From: Apostichopus parvimensis
Taxonomy: Eukaryota > Echinodermata > Holothuroidea > Aspidochirotida > Stichopodidae
DNA length: 24,014 nucleotides
Direction of reading: 5' to 3'
Assembly: GCA_000934455.1 (NCBI GenBank)
Contig: KN894337.1
Span: forward strand, 14,029 to 38,042
Shown here: positions 12,001 to 19,151 of the stretch, piece by piece
Layout: every line of letters starts with the position of its first letter
How positions within the stretch are numbered: the stretch's first letter is position 1
The notes under the pieces: model-generated
Told to the model about the DNA's origin: nothing
What the model saw: the letters and a program-made list of their open reading frames with translations, nothing else
Databases searched by the model: none
Program-made: the position numbers and the translations under genes

Positions 12001-15000
12001 GATACAACGATACTATTAAGGAAATCGTCTTTTGTGGACTCTCAAATTCACAGTCTATTTCCAGCTGTTAGCACCCTGTTTCTTTGGCCATGCTCTTGAA
12101 GACATTTTGAAGCCTACGAAAGAACAGAAACATACCCACATATAGANNNNNNNNNNNNNNNNNNNNNNNNNNNNNNNNNNNNNNNNNNNNNNNNNNNNNN
12201 NNNNNNNNNNNNNNNNNNNNNNNNNNNNNNNNNNNNNNNNNNNNNNNNNNNNNNNNNNNNNNNNNNNNNNNNNNNNNNNNNNNNNNNNNNNNNNNNNNNN
12301 NNNNNNNNNNNNNNNNNNNNNNNNNNNNNNNNNNNNNNNNNNNNNNNNNNNNNNNNNNNNNNNNNNNNNNNNNNNNNNNNNNNNNNNNNNNNNNNNNNNN
12401 NNNNNNNNNNNNNNNNNNNNNNNNNNNNNNNNNNNNNNNNNNNNNNNNNNNNNNNNNNNNNNNNNNNNNNNNNNNNNNNNNNNNNNNNNNNNNNNNNNNN
12501 NNNNNNNNNNNNNNNNNNNNNNNNNNNNNNNNNNNNNNNNNNNNNNNNNNNNNNNNNNNNNNNNNNNNNNNNNNNNNNNNNNNNNNNNNNNNNNNNNNNN
12601 NNNNNNNNNNNNNNNNNNNNNNNNNNNNNNNNNNNNNNNNNNNNNNNNNNNNNNNNNNNNNNNNNNNNNNNATATTTCTGGGGTGGGGAAGGGCGGACTA
12701 AGGTATCTTATGAGTTAAGTTAGGCTGGCATAAGCAGAGGTACTAATCTCAGCTGAGATATTTCTGTGGTTCGTCCTAGGATGATAATTTTATGAAAATC
12801 TTCACATGCAACCAGCAGCAGCATTTTCTTTCCTCGATGGTTACGAAGCTGGCAACCTGCGACTGTAATTACCATCAGGGTTATTGTTTTGGATGGCAAC
12901 AATTTTGACCAGCTTTAAGAGTCTTTAAATAGCCATGTGTCGATTTTTATATTTTTAGCACCATTTTATGGTCTGTACAACTACAGCATTGAAACATCAT
13001 TGGTTTTATCATATTTCATTTTGAAATTAAATATAGCACTACAGCCTTAGTGAATAGACTTATTATATTCAACTCATGTACTAATTATATTATTCCTTCA
13101 ACAGCAACCCAAACTTATTCTCAATGATTGATTCATTATCCCAGCCAGTGACCTTGGCAGAAGATTCAAATAGCAACACAACTTCTGATCAAATGGTAAA
13201 AACATTTTTACAGCAGAATGTTCTCAGCTTAATATCACATTTAAGTTGTAAAAAATCCACATTGTGGTACCTTGTAAGACCAGGAAATGAATGTTAAGGT
13301 ATCTTTAGTCTACCATGCAAATTGGTACTGAAATGACGATGATAGGTGTAAACTTGAAAGCATTGTAATCGACACAATGAAAACTATCACCTCAAAATTC
13401 CTGGGGCAGAATTTTTGATTCCTTGCCAAAGGCAAAATGAAGTCAAAATTTAAAATCTTGTTATTCATGATCAATTCTAAAGCTTAGCATGGGTACACTT
13501 TGTAGTTGGTATGTAGATCCAATTTAGTGTCTTTGATAACCCTATTGTTTTTGTGTGGATGTCAAAGGTCATTGGAGGTCAATGATGTTCAAAGCTTGAA
13601 ACCTTGTAAACATGTTATCTTCAATGTAAGGCATGTGTGAACTTCATACTTTGATATGTTAAAAGTTTATTGCTGTCAACAATGGCCAAACTTGTAAATC
13701 TTGTGTGCAGTCTGCTATTAAATGCACTCATATAAAGCTAGGCCAAAAAAAAAGGTCACTGAAGCCTGTTGTCCTCTTGCTTTTTCATTTAACTAAATTA
13801 TGTAAAGTGTAGTTACGAATACTTTCCCTTTTTATGTCTCTATAAATAACTCTAAAAAATCTACAAAAAAAAAAACTACACCAAACTGTGTGCAATATCA
13901 GATTTACAAATTGATAGAAAATAGGTTTTGATTTATATAACATTCTTTCTTAAGAATAATATTTCCAAGGAAAGATACATTGCCTTTTTTCATGGAAATG
14001 CATTTCTCTTCAGATATACCTTTACAATTCAAGCCTAACTGTAATAATAATAAATAGCTGTCGTATTTTGTTCCAGTCCTGAGAAATTGAAATTTGTCTT
14101 ATTATGGCTTCTTTTCAGACCACTTCATTCCCACTGCAGAGTATATCTTATATCGTGAACCTTGACAATGCAGAACGTGTCTCTGAGTGTAAAGACGATA
14201 CGACATCCCTGAGTACGTTCGACTACCGACCGCTCGTCTATCACAAACTTTCTGATGTATTGCAGGTATTTTATGTATGAATATAACCTAATTATCCACA
14301 CCCTTTGCTAGGAATATATCCACCGCAAATGTTCTTCTTCGGAGGGTGCTCTTTTGTTTCACTCGGTCGCCTGCAGCGACCGTTGCAAAGTCGGTAAATA
14401 TTTTGTTATTTTGTATTGTCGCAAAGGGTGAAACTTAGCTTGTAAATAATATCCTCAACGGTTACTGGCAGTAACAGCATCATCCAGTATAAACTACTTC
14501 TTCTCACCTTTTGTGCTCATCATCTGGAACAGCCTGTGTACCTGTCACAACTTCTCTTGCCATATATTCCAACTCGCACACTTCGTTCGTCCAACAAACT
14601 GTATTTAACTGTTCCTAAACCATGCTTGAAGACATATGGTTACAGAGGCTTCGAATACTCTGGCTCTTATCTCTGGAGCAATTTACCAGATCACATTCGA
14701 ACATGCTCTAAACTTTCTAGACCCATCTTTTCTCTTGTTCTTTTGTAAATTAATCTGCTTTCTTTGTAAAGCGCCTTGAGCAGTGACTTTTGTCTACTGA
14801 TTTGGCGCTATAAAGGTCTCATTTATTATTATTATTATTATTATTATCATCCCAGATATTTAATGCAAAGTAGGCTCGGCTGATTGCAACATATCTCCCA
14901 GCCGAAATCTAAACTTAATATCTATTAGTCACATCCTTCATTCTGTATTTAGCTAGTAGCGTGCTTTGCTCTGGATTGAATCTCTCATACGAGGTAACTA

Positions 15001-18000
15001 CCAAACTATTAAAATTTGGTTCAAGAACAAAATTTCTATTTTTCAGAGTTCCTCCCGTCTGCATCATCGGGCCAGTTTTCACGCCACGTTGATTCACGTC
15101 ACTTCCAAAGAAGCGCCCGATCCGATAACGTCAGCTTGGCGAGCGGAATCGGGAAACCATCTCCTGTTCGTAACGGATCCGTCTCTTTCGATGGGTCAAC
15201 AATCGGAGTCGAAACCAAACCCCAGGAACTACATCAGCGTGGAGAAGCTGACAAGTTGTCTGATACTAGTCAGTGACTGTCAAGATTTAAAGGAGCTCTC
15301 CGGTCCCCGCTTACAGTTTGAAGATGTTCATATTAAAGAAGGTATACACAAATTGTTTTGATATTTGAATGTTTCAAGTTTCAAGGGTTGTGTCATGGGC
15401 TAAGACGGGTATCAAACTCTGTAATCATGTCACTTTAGGAGTCGACAGCGACGTAAACTAGACCGGTGCAGTCGATATAAACTCAAGGACCGAATTAAGA
15501 AATAACCACGAATCGGCTGAAGACAATCTTTTAAGATCAGAAGATATTAGTCATTCTCTTGTGTCTTTAATTCTGTTCAGTACAGTTCTAAAAAATTCAA
15601 TCAACCGATACCCACCAAAATGAGAATTCAAGCAACATCTCTGCCGTCGACAGAGAAAGCCAGGGAGTGCCACTGCGGGGGTACCGAGGTGCCAAATATC
15701 GAGGAAAATAATTTCAATCAAGCCTAAACCATGGTTTGGCCTGGGTGGAATTTGGTCTGTCTTGTGGGGGGGGGGCGGGCTGATTTCTATTGCTGCACTG
15801 GGGCAAGGTTGCTCCTAGCTACACCCCTAGATGTAGCAGGTATCTCATATCTGTACTTGACATAGTCAAGCCCAATACAGACAAAAAATAAAAATAAATG
15901 GTGTTACTTGAAGGAAATTTTGATGGAGGTTGTATTCCTTTAATACAGACTGTGAAGACATATAGTAAACATCTTGATAACAAGTTATAACAACACTGCC
16001 ATAGTGTCTTAAGATGTGTGTTGGCTAGAAAAAAAAGAAGTTGCCACAACGATTTTGACATTCTTTTGTCCATATGTATCAACATTTTCAAGCAATGGAC
16101 AATTGGCAATTGATAATTGTCCTAATGCTATGTGAGTAAGGTCCCATGCCCAACAAGAGCATAAGTGTATAAATGTTATAGACAGTTTGGGGGTGGGGGG
16201 AGGAGGAGGAGAGGTGTGCATCATTACATGCAGAACAGATGTATTGATTATTTGTTGATATTTATTTTATTTCATCTAACAGATGGTTCATTCATCCTGG
16301 ACTGTTACAGTAGAGTTAGGAGGGATCGAGATTCTGAGGAGCGGGAGAAGAATTCCAAACTCTCCGATAAATGCCAAAGGAATGATGGCCCTGTCATCCA
16401 ATTACCTGAGCTTACCGACGTCAGCCCTGCGAATACATTGGTGATGTTAACAGGTTTGTCTCTTTCGTAAAGTCTTTCATGCAGATATACAGAATGTTAG
16501 TTTCATGTTCTTCTGAAATGCAGAAAAAAATATATATTTCCAACTCCCAAGCTTTTGCACATTTTTAAATGTATTCTTATGGACAAAATTATAATTAAAT
16601 ATATATAAACTTAAATCGGTGATTTCAGAATTAATTTTATTTAGTTCTGTTGTGAGTTAAACCTCTGTTAAAGTTTACTATTGACATTATTTTACAATAT
16701 TTTGTTGTTAAGTCTGTAAAATATAGACTCTTGCTCTATGTCACCCCCCCCCCCCAACTCTCCCTTCCCTCCCTCCTTAGATGGATCTTTGAATGTTACT
16801 TCACAATTTAACATTTTATGTTGATTTAATAGCATTGCTGATTACATGTGGGGTATTGATCATTGGCTGATTACATATATGGGGTATTTGATCATTGGCT
16901 GATTACACATATGGGGTATTGATCATATCAAAGGTATCATGTTCTGGTTGATGTGTTTGGTACCTTATATGTGCAAAATGGATGTTAGGCATCATGTTAG
17001 TTTATGTTCATACTTTGATTATGATTTTTTTTGTATTAAACATTTCCCCTTTGACATGATTTATTTGAAGGGTGTTTTTAGTAAGGACTCCATCTAGTAC
17101 TCATCACTTGTTACTATAGTGCACCTTGGAACAATCCTGTCTTAATTAAAACCTCCCATGTAATGGTTTCACACCCACCCCATCCCCCTTCCTTAACTCC
17201 CCCCACCCCTATAAATACCTCCATTCTACCTTCTCTTGAAACTCAATTCCTGATGCAGAGTGCAATGTTTTATTATCATTTAATCTAACTTGTTTGTCCC
17301 CTTGCCCCCCGCCCCCTCCCTCCCTCCCTCCCTCAACAAACACATCATCTTTAGCCCTCTCCCACCTCATTTCTTAAGAGTACAACCATCCATATTAATA
17401 TATTTTTAGAATTTTGATAACTGTTAGTTTCATATCAAGAATATTCAGTTGTAAATGAATTTTTTAAAGATTCATCTAAGAGTCAACTATACGTTAGTTT
17501 TACCTAGGTATTTGTCCCTAATAGAGATAATATTTGATATTGTTCCAGGTACCATGGAGGGCGTAGATCAGGACACGGCGTATAGCTGGCCAGAATGTAA
17601 CATGTGTGGCAGTAATCAAATTGAAGGGGAGAGCAGGTTTGTATTACAGTATATCACATTGTAAACTTTAATGCTGGAAGTGTTACCGAGATAAATAACT
17701 ATGAAACTTACTTAGTGTCAAACTGTTGGGTGGGAAAAAGTGGGTCGCAAATTAATATTCAGAAGTTAATATTAACTGATAACATAAACAAATTTGCCAG
17801 ATTGTTTTATCGTCTATTTGTCTCGTTTTGCCAGGAGCACACTTTCCAGGGTCAGATCCATGGTTTAAAATTAGAGGCGGGTGGCGTTGATGTCGATGAA
17901 TGGGAATTTCCATGAAGGTGGGTCTGGGGGGGGGGAGGTCCTCCCCTGAAGAAAATGATAGATGTGAAATGGTGTATTCTGAAGCAATATTTAGACTGTA

Positions 18001-19151
18001 GATTCAGTCCATAATTAGTTGGTCATGCAAGGTTTTGCTTATAACTACTTTTAATTTTTTGTGGGGTGAAAGTGGGGGATTGGGTAGCCCTCATCCTGGA
18101 TCAGTGCTTTATTTCCTTATGAGGGTAAAGAAATGGCTTTACAACATGTCCATCACTAAAGGTATAAATTAAATTGCTCACATTTGTCAGTTTGTCACAA
18201 ACAATAAACGTATCTTTAAAATGATCAAAGTTGTTTCCAGTTTTCTACAGGTTCTACATTTTTCTCAGTTAAAAAATATACAAATTTTGACCGTTTATAC
18301 CGAATCATCCTTTTCTTAATATCCACAGTGGCAGCAAACTGTTCTGTTTAATGTGTAAACTAGAAGTCACCTCACCTGTGACTAAAATCCAGCTCGAGGT
18401 AATAGTGAGGTCTCCTGCAGTGCCAAAAGGAAATAGAATCAAAGTGCTGGTAAGTTAATTGAGGTTCAATGTTAAATTGATTGGAAACACAATATCATCC
18501 ATTCGCCTGTTTTGTACACTGTGTGCCTCTCCTAGAGGTGATATCAACTGGGTTTTCTTTGGCTGTACTGATTACACTGATTAAACTGATTTTCTTTAGA
18601 GACTACACATTGTGAATACTTAGTAACCTAGCTACTTATCAGGAATGTTAAATAAACTAACTGCCTATGAAAAATAATGTATTATTATAATTATTATTAT
18701 TATAATTATTATTAGTATTATTATATTATATTATTATTATTATCATCATTAACATCATCATCATCATTATTATCATCATCATTATCATTATTTTTAATAT
18801 ATTAAATTGACTTCACATTATGAGTATTTACTAAAATGACTTGTTTGAATATTCATTAAATTGATCACATAATTTAAATATTTATTAATCTGGCACATAT
18901 GAACTGTCCCACAGCATATCTTGTTCACCGAGAAGTTCTTGTGAATACATTTCCTTTTTTGTTCTTTTCTTGCTTTTTCCGACATTTTTATTCAGCTTAA
19001 GCAGGAAACTGTCACAAAGTTATTCGGAGACCCATCCTCGGATGAACCATTCGATTTGAAAAGGATTTTAGGTAAGCCCTACCAGAAGACCAACTGTTTT
19101 GTGAGAAAGTCAGCCAAAAATACAAAGGAATTTAAGCTGGAAGAAATATGA
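1..19151 (+). CDS. SPIDR: SPIDR-like DNA-repair scaffold, 3' part, 12 exons
   Basis: Seen: twelve exons with AG/GT borders join in one open frame of 619 residues ending at TGA 19149-19151; the 5' part lies outside the window. All eleven junction phases agree, which chance would hardly give. Residues about 35-125 (a strand-rich stretch with VLFN, LQVGSSLTIHPPWQ and CTYFCQI) look like an OB-fold. C515-x2-C518 and C534-x2-C537 form a probable zinc ribbon near the C-terminus, followed by VTSPVTKIQLEV and GKPYQKTNCFV. Known: vertebrate SPIDR (about 900 residues, DUF4502/DUF4503) is a nuclear scaffold that brings BLM helicase and RAD51 together during homologous recombination. The assignment rests on recalled similarity of the C-terminus and PPWQ region, not on a search. 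The gene hosts an antisense sulfotransferase gene in intron 5 and many repeats in its introns. Confidence 0.82.
81..1192 (+). other. SPIDR intron 1: nothing recognised
   Basis: AT-rich sequence without an exon that fits phase 1, without repeats I can name, and with only short chance open frames. It ends in a normal pyrimidine tract, TGCCCTTTTCAG. Confidence 0.5.
1193..1391 (+). CDS. SPIDR: SPIDR exon 2 of window
   Basis: Acceptor TGCCCTTTTCAG ends at 1192; donor GTAAGA starts at 1392. Translated residues 28-92 include CSVRIETMTASRGSFVARC and ERLVVLFNRRTVEDHKL, ending in IHPP. The last two bases (TG) join the G of the next exon to give tryptophan 93 of PPWQ. The strand pattern (SVRI, FVARC, VVLFN, LQVGSSLTI) looks like the first strands of an OB-fold; this is inference. 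The exon is visibly more GC-rich than its introns. Confidence 0.88.
1612..1901 (-). mobile_element. tRNA-derived SINE, minus orientation
   Basis: Read on the minus strand, the element starts with a tRNA-like head (1901 to 1836): GGTCAGAG..., A-box-like TGGTCAAGGCAG (1877-1888) and B box GGTTTGAGTCC (1842-1852), closed by CTGACCA, which pairs with the head start. A body follows (TTCTTGGGCGAGGCAC and onward). It ends in a tail GCGCCTTGAGCACCG...GCGCTTTATAA (about 1657-1612) with a CACCG/CGGTG hairpin. Known: such heads are RNA polymerase III promoters of SINEs. It lies in SPIDR intron 2, antisense to the host. No clear target duplication was found. Confidence 0.8.
2456..2603 (+). CDS. SPIDR: SPIDR exon 3 of window
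   Basis: Acceptor TTTTCCTCTCACAG ends at 2455; donor GTAAGC starts at 2604. Residues 94-142 begin QTMLLPDTGETVLLCTYFCQ and run into a Ser/Gly-rich probable linker (SSSAALG, AGTSRP). The exon ends in phase 0. The frame differs from the longest open frame here, whose protein is a shadow; only this frame joins exon 2 and exon 4 without a stop. Confidence 0.88.
2626..2908 (+). repeat. 119-bp tandem repeat, about 2.4 copies
   Basis: Copies begin at 2626, 2745 and 2864 (TTTATCCGGTAG or a variant), each followed by GCAAAATG and ATGCAAAATGGTCA. The third copy is cut short. Each full copy contains ACACAGGAACCAT or TGCACAGGAACCAT after a T-rich run, so the array carries decoy acceptor sites inside SPIDR intron 3. 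Confidence 0.8.
3011..3350 (+). repeat. direct duplication in intron 3 (3011-3114 and 3233-3350)
   Basis: Both copies start GTCAAAGGTCATTCTGGTTC, share CTTCATATGTAAATGTGGTT and CAAGCTGTTAG-like text, and end in AGATC. The copies are about 222 bases apart and have diverged by small indels. GTCAAAGGTCATT recurs at 13561, so this belongs to a dispersed repeat family. Confidence 0.7.
3351..4050 (+). other. rest of SPIDR intron 3: nothing recognised
   Basis: AT-rich intron sequence without exons, named repeats or structure. It ends in the exon 4 acceptor TTTTATTTACAG. Confidence 0.5.
4051..4250 (+). CDS. SPIDR: SPIDR exon 4 of window (source of the intron-4 array)
   Basis: Acceptor TTTTATTTACAG ends at 4050; donor GTGAGTC starts at 4251. 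Residues 143-208 start IFRPNRLFSDEPVSSKF and end GLVMRACRVAVI, with two bases (AG) carried over. The 3' half, from 4158 on, is the parent copy of the tandem array that fills the first half of intron 4. This copy is the only one with an acceptor in the right phase after exon 3 (phase 0), so it is taken as the functional exon. Confidence 0.85.
4158..5024 (+). repeat. tandem array of the exon-4 3' end with its splice donor
   Basis: Six copies start at 4158 (inside exon 4), 4318, 4478, 4637, about 4761 (cut short) and 4906; the complete ones have a period of about 160 bases. Each holds the last part of exon 4 (GGACTAGTAATGAG in the first five), a GTGAGTC donor (4251, 4411, 4571, 4727, 4839, 4977) and 60 or so bases of intron with CACATGAGTCAGATATATGA. 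Copies 2 and 3 are still open in the exon frame; copy 4 has TGA; copies 5 and 6 are decayed. Confidence 0.92.
5041..5190 (+). repeat. G-rich repeat fragment related to the 21.3-kb MITE
   Basis: GGGGTCTAAGGGGAGGGG followed by CCCCTGAGAAACTTTT, then ATAATCCGGTGCAATATT, in the same order as parts of 21314-21840 and 22930-23040. No terminal repeats remain. Confidence 0.5.
5481..5504 (+). repeat. G18-C6 homopolymer tract
   Basis: Eighteen G followed directly by six C in SPIDR intron 4. G and C can pair back on each other, and the G run can form quadruplex structures. Such tracts are often mis-sized in assemblies. Confidence 0.85.
5581..5645 (+). repeat. short direct duplication
   Basis: GAGGGGAGTTTATGGTGTGA at 5581 and its near copy GAAGGGGAGTCTATGGTGTG at 5616 both continue into GGCAGTCTC. 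Two copies 35 bases apart. Confidence 0.7.
5879..5945 (+). repeat. decayed further copy of the exon-4 unit
   Basis: CTTGGTAGA, then CTAGTTTTC...TTGACTTT and GGGACTAGTAATGTGGGAGTC follow the order of the array unit, with a deletion in the first half and no GTGAGT donor left. A weaker trace (AGCTAGGTAGATTGCCA, about 5663) may be another copy. The array therefore reaches nearly to exon 5. Confidence 0.55.
6019..6183 (+). CDS. SPIDR: SPIDR exon 5 of window
   Basis: Residues 209-263 read PSDLEKPDKWRLLVQDRDG, then FEVNTKSAEDLITWQGKLMD and LTISQRVTRT. The donor at 6184 is GTAATA. The acceptor is odd: AG at 6017-6018 follows about nine A residues instead of a pyrimidine tract; the nearest pyrimidines (TTTCTTCC) lie some 15 bases further upstream. 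Phases 2 in and 2 out agree with exons 4 and 6. Confidence 0.85.
6184..7210 (+). other. first part of SPIDR intron 5
   Basis: No exon or named element. A pyrimidine microsatellite, four units of TTTTTCC, lies at about 6421-6446. The segment before 7210 is the downstream side of the antisense sulfotransferase gene; I found no AATAAA on the minus strand close to its stop. Confidence 0.5.
7211..8218 (-). CDS. P-loop sulfotransferase-like protein nested in SPIDR intron
   Basis: Seen: an open frame of 335 residues from the first ATG (8216-8218) to TAG (7211-7213); it stays open to 8251 but has no earlier in-frame ATG. Residues 69-80 (FLHNPKSGGTTV) match the 5'-phosphosulfate-binding loop of PAPS-dependent sulfotransferases, with K74 as the key lysine. 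Residues 145-158 (VVREPYDRVVSHYY) match the 3'-phosphate motif, with R147 and S155. The charged end EKDERLRVHAEAKERL is probably helical. Known: such Golgi enzymes move sulfate from PAPS to glycans and are usually type II membrane proteins. No membrane anchor lies in the frame as given. The family (Sulfotransfer_2 or HS6ST-like) is not resolved. Base composition is clearly more GC-rich than the intron. TTTCAG at about residues 7-9 could be a splice acceptor, so an upstream exon is possible. Confidence 0.75.
   Translation of the reverse strand: MFFDLLSFRPLIYKKNYIADVQPDRAFRNQTISADVSHSPKPIHLQNILPNAYLHPDPTRPYNESVLVFLHNPKSGGTTVKTCMVKLSQAEGDDRRPTLVAGPWATDVPNELINGAASVNKYYMGTSAFGMCSFVGGRACSYFTVVREPYDRVVSHYYFCRSGGPTPVSCDGTLEDFALHTCNLIFFQMIHRFLCRHEIPGVDASPWRCRDVGGGLHTVEERAWQLDYILENMDKIFAVVGITEEFETSLRLLEDTFGRPFHSMCHADHANMGTYEQDKAKANEKDERLRVHAEAKERLVKNEELRKCFHEDVIIYNKMKEIFEKQKKSFFGAGL
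8262..9069 (+). other. intron 5 between the sulfotransferase gene and the foldback
   Basis: Mostly AT-rich. C-rich runs occur at about 8537-8565 and 8925-8940. No exon of SPIDR and no convincing upstream exon of the sulfotransferase on the minus strand could be picked by eye. Confidence 0.4.
9070..9233. repeat. long imperfect foldback (inverted repeat)
   Basis: Left arm 9070-9142 and right arm 9156-9233 are reverse complements with a few mismatches and small gaps. Shared blocks: CAAATNATGAATGGTT, GTGCAATAGTGCAAATATTT, CATG, GTTGAAAGATG and GTTCCATTCAAC. The loop is 13 bases (GAGGCGCAGGCGA). The chance open frame that runs through it is not a gene. Such hairpins are typical of foldback or MITE elements. 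Confidence 0.85.
9235..9459. mobile_element. possible 225-bp MITE with TTATAMAACACC ends
   Basis: TTATAAAACACC (9235-9246) and GGTGTTGTATAA (9448-9459) are 12-base inverted ends with one mismatch. The element touches the foldback on its left, so the two may be one composite element. No clear target duplication was seen. Confidence 0.4.
9460..10196 (+). other. intron 5, low information
   Basis: AT-rich sequence with T runs and a G-rich patch (about 9880-9907). Nothing recognised. Confidence 0.4.
10197..10334 (+). repeat. 34/35-bp minisatellite, four copies
   Basis: Copies at 10197-10230, 10231-10265, 10266-10299 and 10300-10334. Each begins CACA or a variant, followed by ACAGCTTCTAGTTT, and ends ATAGTACTAGG or a variant. 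The copies differ by only a few substitutions. Confidence 0.95.
10335..12146 (+). other. intron 5, nothing recognised
   Basis: AT-rich with scattered T runs (for example 11680-11720, including CTCTCTCTCT). No phase-compatible exon, repeat or RNA gene that I can support. Confidence 0.4.
12147..12671. other. assembly gap (525 N)
   Basis: A run of N of undetermined content inside SPIDR intron 5. The true size may differ. No coding exon is required here because the phases of exons 5 and 6 already agree. Confidence 0.99.
12672..13104 (+). other. end of SPIDR intron 5
   Basis: AT-rich, with no exon or named repeat before the acceptor at 13104. Confidence 0.4.
13105..13195 (+). CDS. SPIDR: SPIDR exon 6 of window
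   Basis: Acceptor TTATTCCTTCAACAG ends at 13104; donor GTAAAA starts at 13196. Residue 264 (Ser) is split with exon 5. Residues 265-294 read NPNLFSMIDSLSQPVTLAED and end TTSDQM. The exon follows the longest intron (6184-13104), which holds the nested sulfotransferase gene and the assembly gap; the phase fit across that intron means no missing exon is required. Confidence 0.84.
13196..14118 (+). other. SPIDR intron 6, with a dispersed repeat
   Basis: GTCAAAGGTCATTGGAGGTC at 13561 matches the start of the duplicated unit of intron 3 (3011 and 3233). The rest is AT-rich with A runs (13745, 13865) and holds no exon. Confidence 0.5.
14119..14265 (+). CDS. SPIDR: SPIDR exon 7 of window
   Basis: Acceptor GGCTTCTTTTCAG ends at 14118; donor GTATTT starts at 14266. 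Phase 0 at both ends, residues 295-343: TTSFPLQSISYIVNLDNAER, then a polar stretch and FDYRPLVYHKLSDVLQ. The closing Y-P-L-V...L-x-D-V/I-L-Q resembles what I recall of the matching vertebrate SPIDR segment. Confidence 0.86.
14298..14430. repeat. small inverted-repeat structure with a perfect hairpin
   Basis: CACCCTTTGC at 14298 has its complement GCAAAGGGTG at about 14421. Between them CGGTCGC (14364-14370) and GCGACCG (14376-14382) form a perfect 7-bp stem with loop CTGCA. Probably the remains of a small foldback element, just 5' of the LINE remnant. Confidence 0.55.
14479..14849 (+). pseudogene. non-LTR retrotransposon 3' remnant (L2/CR1/Rex-like)
   Basis: The plus frame from about 14485 reads IQYKLLLLTFCAHHL, then LSQLLLPYIPTRTLRSS, LKTYGYRGFEYSGSYLWSNL and PDHIRTCSKL, ending TAA near 14746. 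This is the usual C-terminal end of LINE reverse transcriptase polyproteins. The 3' tail follows: GCGCCTTGAGCAG (14771), a short hairpin, GGCGCTATAAAGG (14804) and an ATT repeat. Only the last 90 or so codons remain, as in a 5'-truncated insertion. It sits in SPIDR intron 7. Confidence 0.88.
15047..15341 (+). CDS. SPIDR: SPIDR exon 8 of window (longest)
   Basis: Acceptor TTCTATTTTTCAG ends at 15046; donor GTATAC starts at 15342. Residues 344-441 contain HRASFHATLIHVTSKEAPD, NHLLFVTDPSLS, YISVEKLTSCLILVSDC and LQFEDVHIKE. Alternating hydrophobic strands (ATLIHV, LLFVTD, CLILVS) suggest a beta-barrel of OB-fold type (inference). It exits in phase 1, and its base composition is higher in GC than the flanking introns. 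Confidence 0.88.
15342..16282 (+). other. SPIDR intron 8
   Basis: Contains the perfect 12-bp palindrome AAACCATGGTTT (15726-15737), a G run (about 15766-15775) and TCCTAGCTACACCCCTAG (15813-15830), which resembles one end of a widespread CAGGGG..TAGCTAGG MITE type; its partner end is not seen. A purine run (16188-16214) precedes the exon 9 acceptor region. Confidence 0.4.
16283..16453 (+). CDS. SPIDR: SPIDR exon 9 of window
   Basis: Acceptor TTTCATCTAACAG ends at 16282; donor GTTTGT starts at 16454. Aspartate 442 is split with exon 8. Residues 443-498 read GSFILDCYSRVRRD, then a highly charged stretch (RDSEEREKNSK), then VIQLPELTDVSPANTLVMLT. The charged part is probably a disordered loop. 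It exits in phase 1, and glycine 499 is completed by exon 10. Confidence 0.86.
16454..17548 (+). other. SPIDR intron 9, pyrimidine-rich patches
   Basis: C12 run at 16744-16755, a CCCT microsatellite at about 17314-17333 and further C-rich patches near 17170-17215. Otherwise AT-rich without exons. The tandem repeat at 16837 is listed separately. Confidence 0.5.
16837..16925 (+). repeat. about 30-bp tandem repeat, three copies
   Basis: Copies start at 16837, 16866 and 16898 with GCTGATTACA, then a variable ATGTG/TATATG/CATATG, then GGGGTATTGATCATTG. Length differences are 2-3 bases. Confidence 0.88.
17549..17636 (+). CDS. SPIDR: SPIDR exon 10 of window (first CxxC)
   Basis: Acceptor ATTGTTCCAG ends at 17548; donor GTTTGT starts at 17637. 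Residues 500-527 include EGVDQDTAYSWPECNMCGSN, one of the strongest matches to recalled vertebrate SPIDR (aromatic/WP followed by C-x2-C). C515 and C518 are the first half of the probable zinc site completed in exon 11. It exits in phase 2. Confidence 0.9.
17637..18328 (+). other. SPIDR intron 10, with a G-rich repeat fragment
   Basis: GGGTCTGGGGGGGGGGAGGT (about 17920) with CCTCCCCTGAAGAAAAT resembles the fragments at 5041 and 22930. The rest is AT-rich. Confidence 0.4.
18329..18449 (+). CDS. SPIDR: SPIDR exon 11 of window (second CxxC)
   Basis: Acceptor TAATATCCACAG ends at 18328; donor GTAAGT starts at 18450. Serine 528 is split with exon 10. Residues 529-568 begin GSKLFCLMCKLEVTSPVTKI and go on to LEVIVRSP and GNRIKVL. 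C534-x2-C537 completes the probable four-cysteine zinc ribbon, with 15 residues between the pairs. The strands after it (KIQLEVIV, IKVL) resemble the barrel part of an OB-fold that holds a zinc ribbon. Confidence 0.9.
18450..18995 (+). other. SPIDR intron 11, with ATT/ATC microsatellite
   Basis: An imperfect triplet microsatellite at about 18680-18798: ATT/TTA units, then a CATCATCAT stretch, then ATT again. The rest is plain AT-rich intron. Confidence 0.7.
18996..19151 (+). CDS. SPIDR: SPIDR terminal coding exon
   Basis: Acceptor TTTTTATTCAG ends at 18995. Residues 569-619 start LKQETVTKLFG, pass through FDLKRILGKPYQKTNCFVRK and end FKLEEI followed by TGA. A GTAAGC at 19072 looks like a donor, but reading through it keeps the frame open and gives GKPYQKTNCFV, like the conserved end of SPIDR, so this is taken as the last exon. 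Confidence 0.86.
   Translation, partial: LKQETVTKLFGDPSSDEPFDLKRILGKPYQKTNCFVRKSAKNTKEFKLEEI

Noticed and set aside
12147-12671. A missing SPIDR exon in the gap
   Set aside because: Exons 5 and 6 already agree in phase; an extra exon of a multiple of three bases cannot be excluded but nothing calls for it.
19072-19077. GTAAGC as the donor of exon 12
   Set aside because: Read-through keeps the frame and yields a SPIDR-like C-terminus with a stop, and no phase-compatible following exon was found before the poly(A) signal.
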